From G963665925 sp050596425 (GTDB taxonomy: Bacteria; Bacillota; Clostridia; Peptostreptococcales; Acidaminobacteraceae), in NCBI RefSeq assembly GCF_050596425.1, contig NZ_CP192292.1, forward strand, positions 62,001 through 126,000: 64,000 nucleotides of DNA. Reading direction: 5' to 3'. Each line of letters starts with the position of its first letter. Position 1 is the first letter of the stretch. This document shows positions 53,561-63,272 of the stretch, one piece after another. The translations under genes were made by a program, and so were the position numbers. The notes beneath the pieces are model-generated. The model was not told the DNA's origin and searched no databases. It worked only from the letters and a program-made list of their open reading frames with translations.

Positions 53561-54478
53561 ATGGCAGTTGTAATTGGACTTGACGGTGGTGGAACAGGTA
53601 CATCGGTGATCGTTGAAGATTTAAGCTCTTTGAAAACGCTTACCTACAATTTAGGTCCAACCAATCGACACAGTGTTGGAGATGAAAAAGTCCTAAGCAC
53701 ATTCAAAAATTTATTTGAGACATTATTCACTGATGAAGGTCTATCTCTTGAAGATATAAAAAGCATCTGTTTTGGAGGCGCAGGCATAGACACAAATGAT
53801 GACCAGCGCATCGTCCAAGACATGTTTAAAAAATTAGGGTATAAAAACCATCTACAGGTTGTAAACGATTCCATGACAGCTTTGGTTGGTGCCAATGCAG
53901 GTAAAAACGGGGCCATCATTATAAGTGGAACAGGGTCCGTTGCCCTCGGTATTGACAGATGTGGTGAGCCAGTCCGCGTAGGCGGATGGGGACACCTCAT
54001 TGATGACACCGGTTCAGCTTATGCCATAGCAAGGGATGGAATACGACTTGTTTTAGAAGGTTTTGATGGAAGAGGAGACCATACGAAAATCTGGGATGGT
54101 ATGAAGAAAAAACTTGATCTTAAAAGCCCGGAAGAACTCCTTGATTTTGTATATGATCCAAAAAGGCAAAAGCAAGATATAGCTGCCCTGGCCCCTATTA
54201 TCACAGATTTATCGGGTAAGGATCATGTGGCTGATCAAATTATAGACAAAACAGTGGATGACCTCTTTATTCACATAAAGGCTTTGTCAAAGCGTATGGA
54301 AACAGAAACCTTCCAGGTGGGCATGATAGGCAGTGTGCTTGAGAAATCCGATCACATTCGAGTTCGTCTTGAAGACAAGCTTCAAAGGAATTTGCCGGAA
54401 GTGATAACCCATTTCCCAAGAAAGAGCCCTGCAGAGGGTGCAGTCTTACTGGCGAAAAGTGCCATGGAAAAATCCTAA
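53561..54478 (+). CDS. BadF/BadG/BcrA/BcrD-type ATPase, N-acetylglucosamine kinase-like
   Basis: 305 aa with the ASKHA fold: GLDGGGTGTSVIV phosphate-1 loop, GGAGIDTNDD, VNDSMTALVGA and IISGTGSVALGID. In amino-sugar operons this family phosphorylates GlcNAc or glucosamine. It would act on free sugar released by the GH4 or MupG hydrolases encoded downstream. Eleven nt after the HPr gene. Confidence 0.85.
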   Translation: MAVVIGLDGGGTGTSVIVEDLSSLKTLTYNLGPTNRHSVGDEKVLSTFKNLFETLFTDEGLSLEDIKSICFGGAGIDTNDDQRIVQDMFKKLGYKNHLQVVNDSMTALVGANAGKNGAIIISGTGSVALGIDRCGEPVRVGGWGHLIDDTGSAYAIARDGIRLVLEGFDGRGDHTKIWDGMKKKLDLKSPEELLDFVYDPKRQKQDIAALAPIITDLSGKDHVADQIIDKTVDDLFIHIKALSKRMETETFQVGMIGSVLEKSDHIRVRLEDKLQRNLPEVITHFPRKSPAEGAVLLAKSAMEKS

Positions 54479-54574
54479 AACTGGCCTTATACCGGAAATA
54501 GTATTTTATAAGTTGCCTAGGCGGCTTGTATAACACGTATAAAAAGAAAAAGCTTAATCGTGGAGGAGAAAACT

Positions 54575-54880
54575 ATGAGAAAAATTATGCTGGTTTGCTC
54601 GGCAGGCATGTCAACAAGCATGCTGGTAACAAAGATGAAACAAGCTGCAGAAAACCGTGGTATTGAAGCGGAAATCTTTGCTGTGGCAGAGTCTGAGGCA
54701 AAAAATCATACAGATGTTGAAGTGGCTTTACTGGGTCCACAGGTTCGCTTTCTAAAGGCCAAGTTGGAAGGCCTTTTAAAAGAACATGGCACACCGGTGG
54801 ATATTATAGACACTATTGCATATGGCACTATGAACGGCGATAAGGTTCTTGACCAAGCCTTACGTCTTATTGAAGCATAG
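54575..54880 (+). CDS. PTS EIIB, lactose/cellobiose (chitobiose) family
   Basis: 101 aa from ATG 54575 (GGAGGAG; GTG 54560 overlaps the SD). The phosphorylated Cys is in MLVCSAGMSTSMLVTKM; later VEVALLGPQVRF matches the family. It carries phosphate from EIIA to the sugar on EIIC. Confidence 0.93.
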   Translation: MRKIMLVCSAGMSTSMLVTKMKQAAENRGIEAEIFAVAESEAKNHTDVEVALLGPQVRFLKAKLEGLLKEHGTPVDIIDTIAYGTMNGDKVLDQALRLIEA

Positions 54881-54965
54881 GTATTTTTATTTAATGGAGT
54901 GGATTCCCCGCAGTGGCGGGTTATCAAGCAATTATCTTATTACAACTTAACGAGGGGGAGTAATC

Positions 54966-56279
54966 TTGAACAAACTGATTAGTTTTCTAGAGAAGTATTT
55001 TGTTCCTGTGGCTGGTAAAGTCGGATCACAGAGACATCTAGTGGCCATTCGTGACGGCTTTGTTGCCTTAATGCCACTTATCATTGCAGGTTCATTTGCA
55101 GTGCTTATCAACAACTTGCCAGTCCCGGCGTACCAAGAGTTCATGACAGGCCTATATCCAGGCTGGAAGGCATTTGGCGGAAACATCTGGTGGGGATCAT
55201 TCGCAGTCATATCCCTATTCCTGGTATTCTCCGTGGCTTATAACTTAGCCAAGGGATATGATTCCAATGGTTTGTCAGCTGGTCTTATCGCCCTGGCCAA
55301 CTTCGCGATTCTTATTCCACAGGCACCACAAATCACACCACCTGTTGGTGAAGCTTTTAACGCTTGGGGAAATATCAACTGGACCTATGTCAATGCCCAA
55401 GGGATGTTCGTAGCCATTTTGGTTGCCCTTATATCCACAGAAATATTTGTAAAGCTGTCTAAGTCGGACAAGCTTGTGATTAAAATGCCTGAAGGTGTTC
55501 CGCCAGCGGTATCGAGATCTTTTGCGTCTCTATTCCCAGGCATGATTGTACTTTCAATCTTTGCTATTGCGGCAATTCTTATCACAGCAGTAACAGGCAC
55601 AGACCTATTTGCTCTCATTACAAAGTTTGTTTCAGCACCACTGACAAACGTAGCCGATTCAATGGGATCAGCAATGCTTATTGTATTTATGAACCAACTT
55701 CTATGGTTCTTTGGCCTACACGGGTCTAACATCATCGGTGGTATTATCGAACCGATTCTACTGCCACTGATCCAAACAAACATGGAAATGGTCGCAGCAG
55801 GTCAGGCACCTGTACATATCGTTACAAAGCCTTTCCTTGATGCATTCGTTTACATGGGTGGTTCTGGTACAACAATTGCCCTGCTTATCGCCATCTTTAT
55901 TTCATCAAAGAGAAAGCAGCTGCGCGAAGTTGCAGGCCTAGGCTTTGCACCAGGTTTATTCAATATCAACGAACCTGTTATGTTTGGTCTTCCAATCGTA
56001 CTTAATCCACTGCTTATGATTCCATTTATCTTTGGTCCAGTTATCCTTGCAGGTTTTTCTTATGCAGTTATCGCAGCGGGTATTTTCCCTATGACGATTG
56101 CCCTTATGCCTTGGACGACACCACCAATCATCGGCGGTTTTCTAGCAACGGGTTCCATTATGGGCTCTGTACTCCAGCTTATTAACCTGTCTCTTGCCAT
56201 AGTAATGTATGTTCCATTCATTCTTGTTGGTGAGAAACTGGAAAAAAAGTCACTGGGTCAAGATTCTAAAGCCGCATAA
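54966..56279 (+). CDS. PTS EIIC, lactose/cellobiose (chitobiose) family
   Basis: 437 aa, TTG start at 54966 preceded by GAGGGGGAG; no better ATG nearby. About ten membrane segments; typical segments are RDGFVALMPLIIAGSFAVLINN, LHGSNIIGGIIEP and FNINEPVMFGLPIVLNP. It is the permease for a beta-linked disaccharide, phosphorylated on entry. Substrate is probably chitobiose or MurNAc-GlcNAc given the neighbours. Confidence 0.93.
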   Translation: MNKLISFLEKYFVPVAGKVGSQRHLVAIRDGFVALMPLIIAGSFAVLINNLPVPAYQEFMTGLYPGWKAFGGNIWWGSFAVISLFLVFSVAYNLAKGYDSNGLSAGLIALANFAILIPQAPQITPPVGEAFNAWGNINWTYVNAQGMFVAILVALISTEIFVKLSKSDKLVIKMPEGVPPAVSRSFASLFPGMIVLSIFAIAAILITAVTGTDLFALITKFVSAPLTNVADSMGSAMLIVFMNQLLWFFGLHGSNIIGGIIEPILLPLIQTNMEMVAAGQAPVHIVTKPFLDAFVYMGGSGTTIALLIAIFISSKRKQLREVAGLGFAPGLFNINEPVMFGLPIVLNPLLMIPFIFGPVILAGFSYAVIAAGIFPMTIALMPWTTPPIIGGFLATGSIMGSVLQLINLSLAIVMYVPFILVGEKLEKKSLGQDSKAA

Positions 56280-56353
56280 TTTAGAACCGCTTATAAGAGC
56301 AAGACTTTAAAAGATTAACACGAGATGTTAATAGCTAAACCTCTTAAAGGGTG

Positions 56354-56421
56354 GTCGGTCCGAGGGGACCGGCACCCCGAAATGGAGTCTGTCTATAGAA
56401 GAGGGACTCCATTTCAGGGTG
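56354..56421 (+). repeat. Two adjacent hairpins between EIIC and GH4 genes
   Basis: GTCGGTCC/GGACCGGC (56354-56372) and a longer stem GAAATGGAGTC/GACTCCATTTC extended by CACCC/GGGTG (56373-56421). No T-run, so more likely mRNA processing or stabilising elements than a terminator. Confidence 0.7.
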
Positions 56422-56505
56422 TTCAGAAGCCATGAAAATTATGGAAAACTCAATAGGCTTAAAAAGCAAATAGAATGTTGAAAGACTCAAGAAAGGCGTG
56501 AAATT

Positions 56506-57816
56506 ATGTCGGATATAAAGATCGCCGTCATTGGTGGAGGCAGCAGTTATACGCCAGAACTCATTGATGGATTTATTAAACGACACAAAACCCTTCCTGT
56601 GAAGGAAATCTGCTTATGTGATATTGAAAGCGGAAAAGAAAAGCTTGAAATTGTGACAGGCTTAGCGCGACGCATGGTAGAACATGCGGGCCTTCCCATT
56701 GAAATCAAGTCAACTTTAAATAGAGAAGAAGCTTTAATAGATGCAAACTTTGTATTGACCCAGCTCCGTGTTGGAGGCCTAAAAGCCCGTGCCAAGGATG
56801 AATGCATTCCACTGCGCTACGGTTTGATCGGGCAGGAAACAACTGGGGCAGGTGGATTTGCCAAGGGTCTAAGAACCATTCCGGTTATTTTAGATATATG
56901 CCGTGACATGGAAAGGCTTTGCGGGGACGCTTGGCTGATTAACTTTACCAACCCAGCGGGCATGGTAACAGAAGCGGTTTTGCGCCACACAAGCATTAAA
57001 ACAATGGGACTTTGCAATGTGCCTATAGGCATGACTAAAAATGTGGCAAAAATGCTGGATGTGGATTCAAAGAGACTTTTCATTGAATTTGCAGGCCTAA
57101 ACCATTTGGTGTGGGGCAAGCGAATATGGCTGGATGGCAAGCGGGTCGATGACCAAGTCTTTGATCTTATCGCAGATGGTGAAAGCATGACAATGAAAAA
57201 CATTCCAGATCTTAAATGGGATGGAGACTTTTTAAAGACACTCAAGATGTTGCCATGTCCATATCATAGATATTTCTACTTAACAAAAGAAATGCTAAAA
57301 GATGAATATGAGGCCTCTAAAGACGGAAAAACAAGAGCTCAAGCGGTTATGGAAATCGAAAAGAGCCTTTTTGAAAAATATAAAGATGTGTCTTTAAATA
57401 AAAAACCAGAAGAACTGGAACAACGTGGCGGTGCCTGGTATTCAGACGCTGCGGTGTCACTGATTCAGTCCATATATGGGGACCACAGGGACATACACAC
57501 AGTCAATATAAGAAATGGATCCACCATAAAAGAGTTGCCAAGTGACGCTGTTATAGAAGTCAATGCAGTTATTGGAAAGCATGGCGCACTCCCACTTTCT
57601 GTGGATGACATGTCAATTCATGCTCTCGGACTCATGCAGTCGGTGAAAGCATATGAAATACTTGCTGTAGACAGTGTCGTAAAGAAAGATAGAACACTGG
57701 CCATACAGGCTCTTGCAGTGCATCCCCTAGTGGATTCTGTTGAGACAGCACAAGCGGTTTTTGAGGATATTGTGAGAGAAAATCAAGAGTACCTATCGTA
57801 TTTTGAAAGCGTTTAA
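56506..57816 (+). CDS. GH4 family 6-phospho-glycosidase (chbF/celF-like)
   Basis: 436 aa. NAD-binding IAVIGGGSSYTPELIDGF at the start, TNPAGMVTEAV, GLCNVPIGM (Cys metal ligand) and FAGLNHLVWG (His). GH4 enzymes use NAD+ and Mn2+ and hydrolyse 6-phosphosugars released by the PTS, such as chitobiose-6P or cellobiose-6P. The position after EIIB and EIIC favours phosphorylated chitobiose. SD is weak (AAAGGCG). Confidence 0.92.
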   Translation: MSDIKIAVIGGGSSYTPELIDGFIKRHKTLPVKEICLCDIESGKEKLEIVTGLARRMVEHAGLPIEIKSTLNREEALIDANFVLTQLRVGGLKARAKDECIPLRYGLIGQETTGAGGFAKGLRTIPVILDICRDMERLCGDAWLINFTNPAGMVTEAVLRHTSIKTMGLCNVPIGMTKNVAKMLDVDSKRLFIEFAGLNHLVWGKRIWLDGKRVDDQVFDLIADGESMTMKNIPDLKWDGDFLKTLKMLPCPYHRYFYLTKEMLKDEYEASKDGKTRAQAVMEIEKSLFEKYKDVSLNKKPEELEQRGGAWYSDAAVSLIQSIYGDHRDIHTVNIRNGSTIKELPSDAVIEVNAVIGKHGALPLSVDDMSIHALGLMQSVKAYEILAVDSVVKKDRTLAIQALAVHPLVDSVETAQAVFEDIVRENQEYLSYFESV

Positions 57817-57885
57817 GTCGGCGGCAGGAATCAATCATTCTAAAAGCGCTTAAAGTAGTAAACGGGTGAGAGAAGGAGCATTATT

Positions 57886-58218
57886 ATGAACATGGAAATG
57901 ATCGTATTTTCGTTAATAGCAAATAGCGGTGAAGGCAGAAGTTTAAGCATGGAAGCCATATCCCTTGCAAAAAAAGAAGACTTTGATGGGGCAAAGGCAC
58001 TTCTTGACCAGGCCGATGAGAAAATTGCAGAAGCGCATAAGTCTCAAACAAGCCTGATTCAGTCAGAGGCAGACGGTCAAAAGGCTGAAGTGAGTCTTTT
58101 ACTAATCCACGCTCAAGACCACTTGATGAATGCCATTACCATTTCTCAAATGGCCAAGGAGTTTGTAGACCTTTATCAAAAAATGTCAGGTGGTGAAACA
58201 TCATGCATAGGCGCTTAG
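57886..58218 (+). CDS. PTS EIIA, lactose/cellobiose (chitobiose) family
   Basis: 110 aa, all helical; starts EMIVFSLIANSGEGRSLSMEA, active His in LLIHAQDHLMNAI. It receives phosphate from HPr. SD AAGGAG. The stop overlaps the next start by 16 nt, indicating coupling. EIIA is encoded apart from EIIB/EIIC, after the GH4 gene. Confidence 0.93.
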   Translation: MNMEMIVFSLIANSGEGRSLSMEAISLAKKEDFDGAKALLDQADEKIAEAHKSQTSLIQSEADGQKAEVSLLLIHAQDHLMNAITISQMAKEFVDLYQKMSGGETSCIGA

Positions 58219-59288
58219 GCATCTCAGTTTATCCGGAAAATGCACCTGTACAGGAATCCATTGATTATATAAAGTTAGCCCACAAGTATGGCTTCACAAG
58301 GGTTTTTACCTGTCTTATATCAGCAACAGAAGAAAATAGCGGATTTGATGATTTTAAAGCGGTTGTAAAAGCGGCAGTCGACTTAGACATGATGGTTATT
58401 GCAGATGTGAGTCCAGATGTCTTTGACCAACTGGGCATTAGCCATAATGAACTTCAAATTTTCAAGGATATGGGACTGTCGGGCATACGTCTTGACCTGG
58501 GTTTTTCAGGCAATGAAGAAAGTTTCATGACCTTCAACGACCAGGACCTCATGATTGAAATCAATATGAGCAATGGCACAAAGTACCTTGACAATATTTT
58601 GAGCTTTAAGCCCAATGAAAACCGCCTGATTGGTTGCCATAATTTCTATCCTCACAGATACACAGGTCTTAGTGAATCCCATTTCTTGAAGTGTTCAAAG
58701 CAGTTTAAGGAAAAAGGTATTCGTACGGCAGCCTTTGTCGATTCAAGCCATGCAACGTTTGGCCCGTGGCCAGTGAGCGAAGGTCTATGTACCGTAGAAG
58801 ATCACCGAGGTCTTGATATTGCGACACAGGCAAAAGCTCTTTTCAATACAGAGCTGATCGATGATGTGATCATTGCCAATGCCTTCGCGTCAGAAGAAGA
58901 ATTAAAGGCTCTTGGAGCTCTCAATCCATATTTGCTTGAGCTGAATGTAGACCTTGAGGAAAACATCTCAGAAGTTATGAAAAAAATCGTCATAGAAGAA
59001 CCACATTTCAACCGTGGTGATGTGTCAGAATACATGATTCGTTCCACACAAAGCCGTGTCAAGTATAAGGGAGAACATTTTGAAGCCTTTAATACACCAC
59101 CGATTAAGCGTGGAGACATACTTATTGAAAGCTCTCTCTACAAGCGTTATGCAGGGGAGCTACAGATCGCCCTTAAAGATATGGACAACAGTGGACGGAC
59201 CAATGTTGTTGGAAAAATAGCAGAAGATGAGATCTATTTACTGGATCAAATTGAGCCGTGGCAAAAATTTAGAATGAAGGTTAAATAA
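58203..59288 (+). CDS. mupG: MupG/DUF871-type 6-phospho-N-acetylmuramidase
   Basis: 361 aa. TIM-barrel (about 1-240; LGISVYPENAPVQESIDYI, VIADVSPDVFDQLG, HNFYPHRYTGL) and a C-terminal domain with TQSRVKYKGEHF. The DUF871 family includes MupG, which cleaves MurNAc-6P-GlcNAc in cell-wall recycling. Overlaps the EIIA gene upstream and shares its final A with nagA (TAATG). No murQ etherase is visible nearby, so the substrate range here is open. Confidence 0.82.
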   Translation: MHRRLGISVYPENAPVQESIDYIKLAHKYGFTRVFTCLISATEENSGFDDFKAVVKAAVDLDMMVIADVSPDVFDQLGISHNELQIFKDMGLSGIRLDLGFSGNEESFMTFNDQDLMIEINMSNGTKYLDNILSFKPNENRLIGCHNFYPHRYTGLSESHFLKCSKQFKEKGIRTAAFVDSSHATFGPWPVSEGLCTVEDHRGLDIATQAKALFNTELIDDVIIANAFASEEELKALGALNPYLLELNVDLEENISEVMKKIVIEEPHFNRGDVSEYMIRSTQSRVKYKGEHFEAFNTPPIKRGDILIESSLYKRYAGELQIALKDMDNSGRTNVVGKIAEDEIYLLDQIEPWQKFRMKVK

Positions 59289-60481
59289 TGAATGTAAAAG
59301 TCTTGCTAGCAGACAAAACATTGATTGGAAAAACACTTATGGAGAACATGGCTGTCATTTACGACAGTCATATTCTTTCTGTGGTTCCTGTGCATGAAGT
59401 GGATGAAAATTTAAAAGCCCTATCCCTTGACCCAAAAGAGATAGAAAAGAAATTTTTTGAGGGCATTCTATCACCTGGTTTCATAGATGTTCATGTACAT
59501 GGTTCTGCCGGCGTGGATGTTATGGATGGTGATGTGGATTCCCTTAAAAGGCTATCCCGAGCCCTTGCCGAGCAGGGGGTGACATCTTTTCTAGCCACGA
59601 CAATTTCCAGTGACAAGGCAGATGTACATCAGGCCCTTGATGTCGTGGGACAACTTATGGATAGTGAGGCGACTTCAGATATGGGGGCAAAAGTGATCGG
59701 TGCTCATCTTGAGGGACCCTTTTTAAATCCTGAAAAGGCCGGAGCCCATGATCCGAGGTTTTTAATGGCACCTTCATCAGACTTTATTGAGGGGATGACC
59801 CATATTATACGTCTTATTACTTATGCACCAGAACTCGATGTAAACCAAGTCTTTATGAAATGGATTCGGCAAAATGCCCCTCATATAAAGCTGTCCATGG
59901 GGCATACAAATGCCACGTTTGAAGAGGCTATTCAAGCCATAAATTTGGGCATAGACAGCACGACCCATCTATTCAATGCCATGACAGGTCTTCATCATAG
60001 AGAGCCTGGTGTTGTTGGGGCTGTTCTTAGCACCGACGTTTACACAGAAATAATAGCTGACGGTGTCCATGTGCACAAGGGAGCCCTTGAAACGGCCTAC
60101 AAGGCCAAAGGGGATGACCGAATGATCCTCATCACCGATGCCATGTGTGCGGCATGTATGCGACCGGGAACCTATAAACTCGGGGGGCTTGACGTGACGA
60201 CAGATGGCAAGAGCGCTCGCCTTTCTAATGGAACCCTGGCTGGAAGTGTTTTAACCCAGCAGGCCGCTGTTAGGCACATGCATAAGGAAGTGGGCGTGCC
60301 TCTTGAAAGTGCCCTGTACATGGCCGCAAGTGTGCCAGCGCAAATGATAGAAGAAGACAAGTCTGGCAGGATAGAATCAGGCCTCAAGGCCGATTTTGTC
60401 TTGCTTAATCATACACTAGAAGTTGTAGAGACAATTGTCGATGGAAGGATCGTATTTGGAGGAAACGTATGCGAATCTTAA
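59288..60481 (+). CDS. nagA: N-acetylglucosamine-6-phosphate deacetylase
   Basis: 397 aa. Amidohydrolase fold: GFIDVHVHGSAGVDVMDG, GAHLEGPF with metal Glu, MGHTNATF and HLFNAMTGLHHR with His ligands, and ITDAMCAACM with catalytic Asp. It makes glucosamine-6P and acetate. It overlaps nagB by 13 nt. Confidence 0.95.
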   Translation: MNVKVLLADKTLIGKTLMENMAVIYDSHILSVVPVHEVDENLKALSLDPKEIEKKFFEGILSPGFIDVHVHGSAGVDVMDGDVDSLKRLSRALAEQGVTSFLATTISSDKADVHQALDVVGQLMDSEATSDMGAKVIGAHLEGPFLNPEKAGAHDPRFLMAPSSDFIEGMTHIIRLITYAPELDVNQVFMKWIRQNAPHIKLSMGHTNATFEEAIQAINLGIDSTTHLFNAMTGLHHREPGVVGAVLSTDVYTEIIADGVHVHKGALETAYKAKGDDRMILITDAMCAACMRPGTYKLGGLDVTTDGKSARLSNGTLAGSVLTQQAAVRHMHKEVGVPLESALYMAASVPAQMIEEDKSGRIESGLKADFVLLNHTLEVVETIVDGRIVFGGNVCES

Positions 60482-61224
60482 TCGAAAAAAATTACGAAAA
60501 AATGAGTAGACGAGCCGCACAAATTATAGCCAGTCAAGTGACAATGCATCCCGAAAGCGTCCTAGGGCTTGCGACGGGAAGCACACCGGTGGGTATGTAT
60601 AAAAACCTGGTACAAATGTTTCGCATGGGTGAGCTGAGTTTTAAAAATGTGTCATCCTTTAACCTGGATGAGTACATTGGGCTAAGAGGCGACCACCCGC
60701 AGAGTTATAAGGCATTCATGGATAAACAGCTCTTTGATCATGTTGATATAAGTGGGGAACATGTTCATATTCCTTGTGGCATGGCTTAAGATATCAGTCA
60801 GGAGTGCATGGATTATGAAAAAGCCATTGAATCACTGGGGGGGATAGACCTGCAAGTGCTTGGCATAGGCCACAATGGTCATATTGGGTTTAATGAACCA
60901 GGCTCGAACTTCGAAGCTAGAACCCACCTGGTCGACCTTGATGAAGTGACAATTCAAGCCAATGCTCGATTCTTTGATGATGTGGACCAAGTGCCCCGTC
61001 AAGCTATTAGTATGGGCATAAAGACAATTATGAAATCAAGGAAGGTTATGCTTCTTGCCAGTGGAAAAGATAAGGCTGAAATCATACAGAAAATGGTGCG
61101 GGGTCCAATCACACCGAGTGTTCCAGCGTCAATACTGCAATTACATCAAGACCTTGTCTTAGTCCTTGATGAAGAAGCGGCATCCCTGCTAGGCAGCGGG
61201 GAGGGTTTATATGATACAGCATGA
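60469..61224 (+). pseudogene. nagB: Glucosamine-6-phosphate deaminase interrupted by in-frame TAA
   Basis: The two halves share one frame: 60469-60786 (SSFNLDEYIGL with catalytic Asp) and 60790-61224 (GIGHNGHIGFNEPG with the other catalytic residues). A single TAA at 60787-60789 separates them at HIPCGMA-stop-DISQEC, where homologues have a charged residue; AAA or GAA would be one change away. An ATG at 60808 with CAGGAG allows restart, but the halves would have to reassemble. Nonsense mutation, sequencing error or split protein cannot be distinguished. Confidence 0.88.
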
Positions 61225-61477
61225 AATAAAAATCAACAATAAATTCGGACTCCATGCAAGACCAGCCAGTCATGTTGTTGACACAGCAGATAAGTACCAG
61301 TCAGACATATATTTTATACATGGTGACCATGTTGCTAATGGATCGAGTATACTGGATCTTATGTCTGTGGCAGCAGGAGCGTGTAGGCTTACAATTCAGG
61401 TTGATGGAAGTGATGAAAAAGAAGCCCTAGAGGGCATTCTCAAAGTTTTAAAGGAAGAGATTGAGGTGGAGATATGA
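61211..61477 (+). CDS. HPr-family phosphocarrier, second copy
   Basis: 88 aa with FGLHARPASHVVD (active His) and NGSSILDLMSV (Ser region). It overlaps nagB by 14 nt and ptsI by 4 nt (ATGA). Probably the HPr paired with the EI that follows; about 35% identical at a glance to the copy at 53283. Confidence 0.93.
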   Translation: MIQHEIKINNKFGLHARPASHVVDTADKYQSDIYFIHGDHVANGSSILDLMSVAAGACRLTIQVDGSDEKEALEGILKVLKEEIEVEI

Positions 61478-63171
61478 TCGGAATCCCTGCATCGCCAGGC
61501 ATTGCCATCGGTCGTGCTCATTTGCTTGCAACATCTGGGGATCAGATTGTAGAGTACAACAAAGGCACCACCGACGATGAACTGTTGGGTTTAAAATCAG
61601 CTGTTCAAAAGGCAAAAGAGGAAATTGAAGACATTAAAAATATGACAGAAGAAAATATGGGCAGCCATGAGGCGCAAATTTTTGAGTCCCATTTGATGAT
61701 ACTATCTGACCCTGAACTCCTGGGTCATATTGAAGAGGGCATTAAAGACGATATGTCAGCGCCGGATGCCGTGATCCAGTCCACAGATTTCTTTGCGGAA
61801 ATGTTTGCAGCCATGGACAATCCCTACATGCAAGAAAGGGCAGCTGATATTCGTGATGTGCTTGGACGGGTGAAAAATGCCTTGCTTGGCATAGAGACTT
61901 CTGGCCTTAAGGACATTTCTGAACCTGTTATATTGGTTACCCATGATTTGACACCATCAGACACAGCCCAGTTGCCTAAGAATCTAATTCTTGGATTTGT
62001 CACAGAGGTGGGAGGTGCGACGTCCCATTCGGCCATTATGGCTAGAACGCTTGAAATACCAGCGGTTGTAGGCGCTTCGTACGCCCTTGGAGGTATAGAG
62101 CATGGGGATTTGGTCATTCTTGATGGAGACACAGGAGAAATCCTTAAAAATCCTGATGACAAACTTCTTTCCACTTATGAAGAAAAACGCAAAAAAGAAG
62201 CGGTAGAAAAAGAAAAACTGAATGCACTAATTGGTCAAGCATCTGTTTCAAAATGTGGAAAACAGGTGGAAGTGGCATGCAATATAGGATCACCAGATGA
62301 TGTGGCTGTCGTTAATAAAAATGATGGAGAAGGCGTGGGCCTTTTCAGAAGTGAGTTTTTATATATGGACAGATCAGAGCTACCATCTGAAGATGAACAG
62401 TTTTCGGCCTATAAGGAAGCTGTGAGCGGACTTGGTGGAAAACCTGTCATTATAAGAACCCTGGATGTTGGCGGAGACAAAAATATCCCTTATTTGGATT
62501 TACCAAAAGAAATGAATCCCTTTCTTGGATACAGAGCCATTCGCTACTGTCTCGATGAGTCTGAAGTCTTTTTGACCCAGCTTAGGGCCATATTACGGGC
62601 CAGTGCCTTTGGAAAAGCCAAGATTATGTTTCCCATGATTTCAACAATGGATGAACTTAAAAAAGCCAAAGCCTTTGTCTATGAGGCCATGAAGTCTCTT
62701 GATGAAAAGGGTGTTTCCTATGATAAGAACATTGAAATAGGCATGATGATAGAAATACCTGCTGCGGCTTTGATATCAGATATTTTGGCTGAAGAAGTTG
62801 ACTTTTTCAGTATTGGAACCAATGATTTGGTTCAGTATACAACGGCTGTAGACAGGATGAATCAGCAGATTTCCAGTCTCTACACACCTTATCATCCAGC
62901 TGTACTACGCCTTATTAAAATGGTTATTGAAAATGGCCACAAGGCAGGCATTTGGGTTGGCATGTGCGGGGAAGCCGCAGGTATAAAAGACTTGGTGCCC
63001 CTATGGTTGGCCATGGGACTTGACGAGTTCAGTGTCAGCCCATCCTCAGTACTACGTGTTCGTGGGCAGATAAGAGACCTAGACCGTGAAGCGTTAGGGG
63101 ACTTGGTTAAAAAGACATTGAGTCAGCCAAGTGCTCATGAAGTCAAAGACCTGCTAAACTCAGTGGTATAA
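61474..63171 (+). CDS. ptsI: PTS enzyme I
   Basis: 565 aa, full length. Phospho-His in GGATSHSAIMART, PEP-binding VGLFRSEFLYMDR, FPMISTMDEL, SIGTNDLVQYTTAVDR and GMCGEAAG. It transfers phosphate from PEP to HPr. It is the last gene of the operon, so the operon encodes a complete PTS from PEP to sugar under sigma-54 control; whether it is the only EI in the genome is unknown. Confidence 0.96.
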   Translation: MIGIPASPGIAIGRAHLLATSGDQIVEYNKGTTDDELLGLKSAVQKAKEEIEDIKNMTEENMGSHEAQIFESHLMILSDPELLGHIEEGIKDDMSAPDAVIQSTDFFAEMFAAMDNPYMQERAADIRDVLGRVKNALLGIETSGLKDISEPVILVTHDLTPSDTAQLPKNLILGFVTEVGGATSHSAIMARTLEIPAVVGASYALGGIEHGDLVILDGDTGEILKNPDDKLLSTYEEKRKKEAVEKEKLNALIGQASVSKCGKQVEVACNIGSPDDVAVVNKNDGEGVGLFRSEFLYMDRSELPSEDEQFSAYKEAVSGLGGKPVIIRTLDVGGDKNIPYLDLPKEMNPFLGYRAIRYCLDESEVFLTQLRAILRASAFGKAKIMFPMISTMDELKKAKAFVYEAMKSLDEKGVSYDKNIEIGMMIEIPAAALISDILAEEVDFFSIGTNDLVQYTTAVDRMNQQISSLYTPYHPAVLRLIKMVIENGHKAGIWVGMCGEAAGIKDLVPLWLAMGLDEFSVSPSSVLRVRGQIRDLDREALGDLVKKTLSQPSAHEVKDLLNSVV

Positions 63172-63228
63172 ACAAGTGTAAGACACCCAAAATAGATACA
63201 CTCACAGCACCAAACATTTTCCCTTTAT

Positions 63229-63272
63229 AACCAAGACCCTGCGTCCCAATGCGCAGGGTCTTGGTTTTTTTA
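63229..63272 (+). terminator. Terminator of the amino-sugar PTS operon
   Basis: AACCAAGACCCTGCG with its 15-bp perfect complement, then TTTTTTT. Confidence 0.95.

Noticed and set aside
60787..60789. Recoding explanation for the nagB stop (selenocysteine or pyrrolysine)
   Set aside because: The codon is TAA; selenocysteine uses TGA and pyrrolysine TAG, so a nonsense change is simpler.
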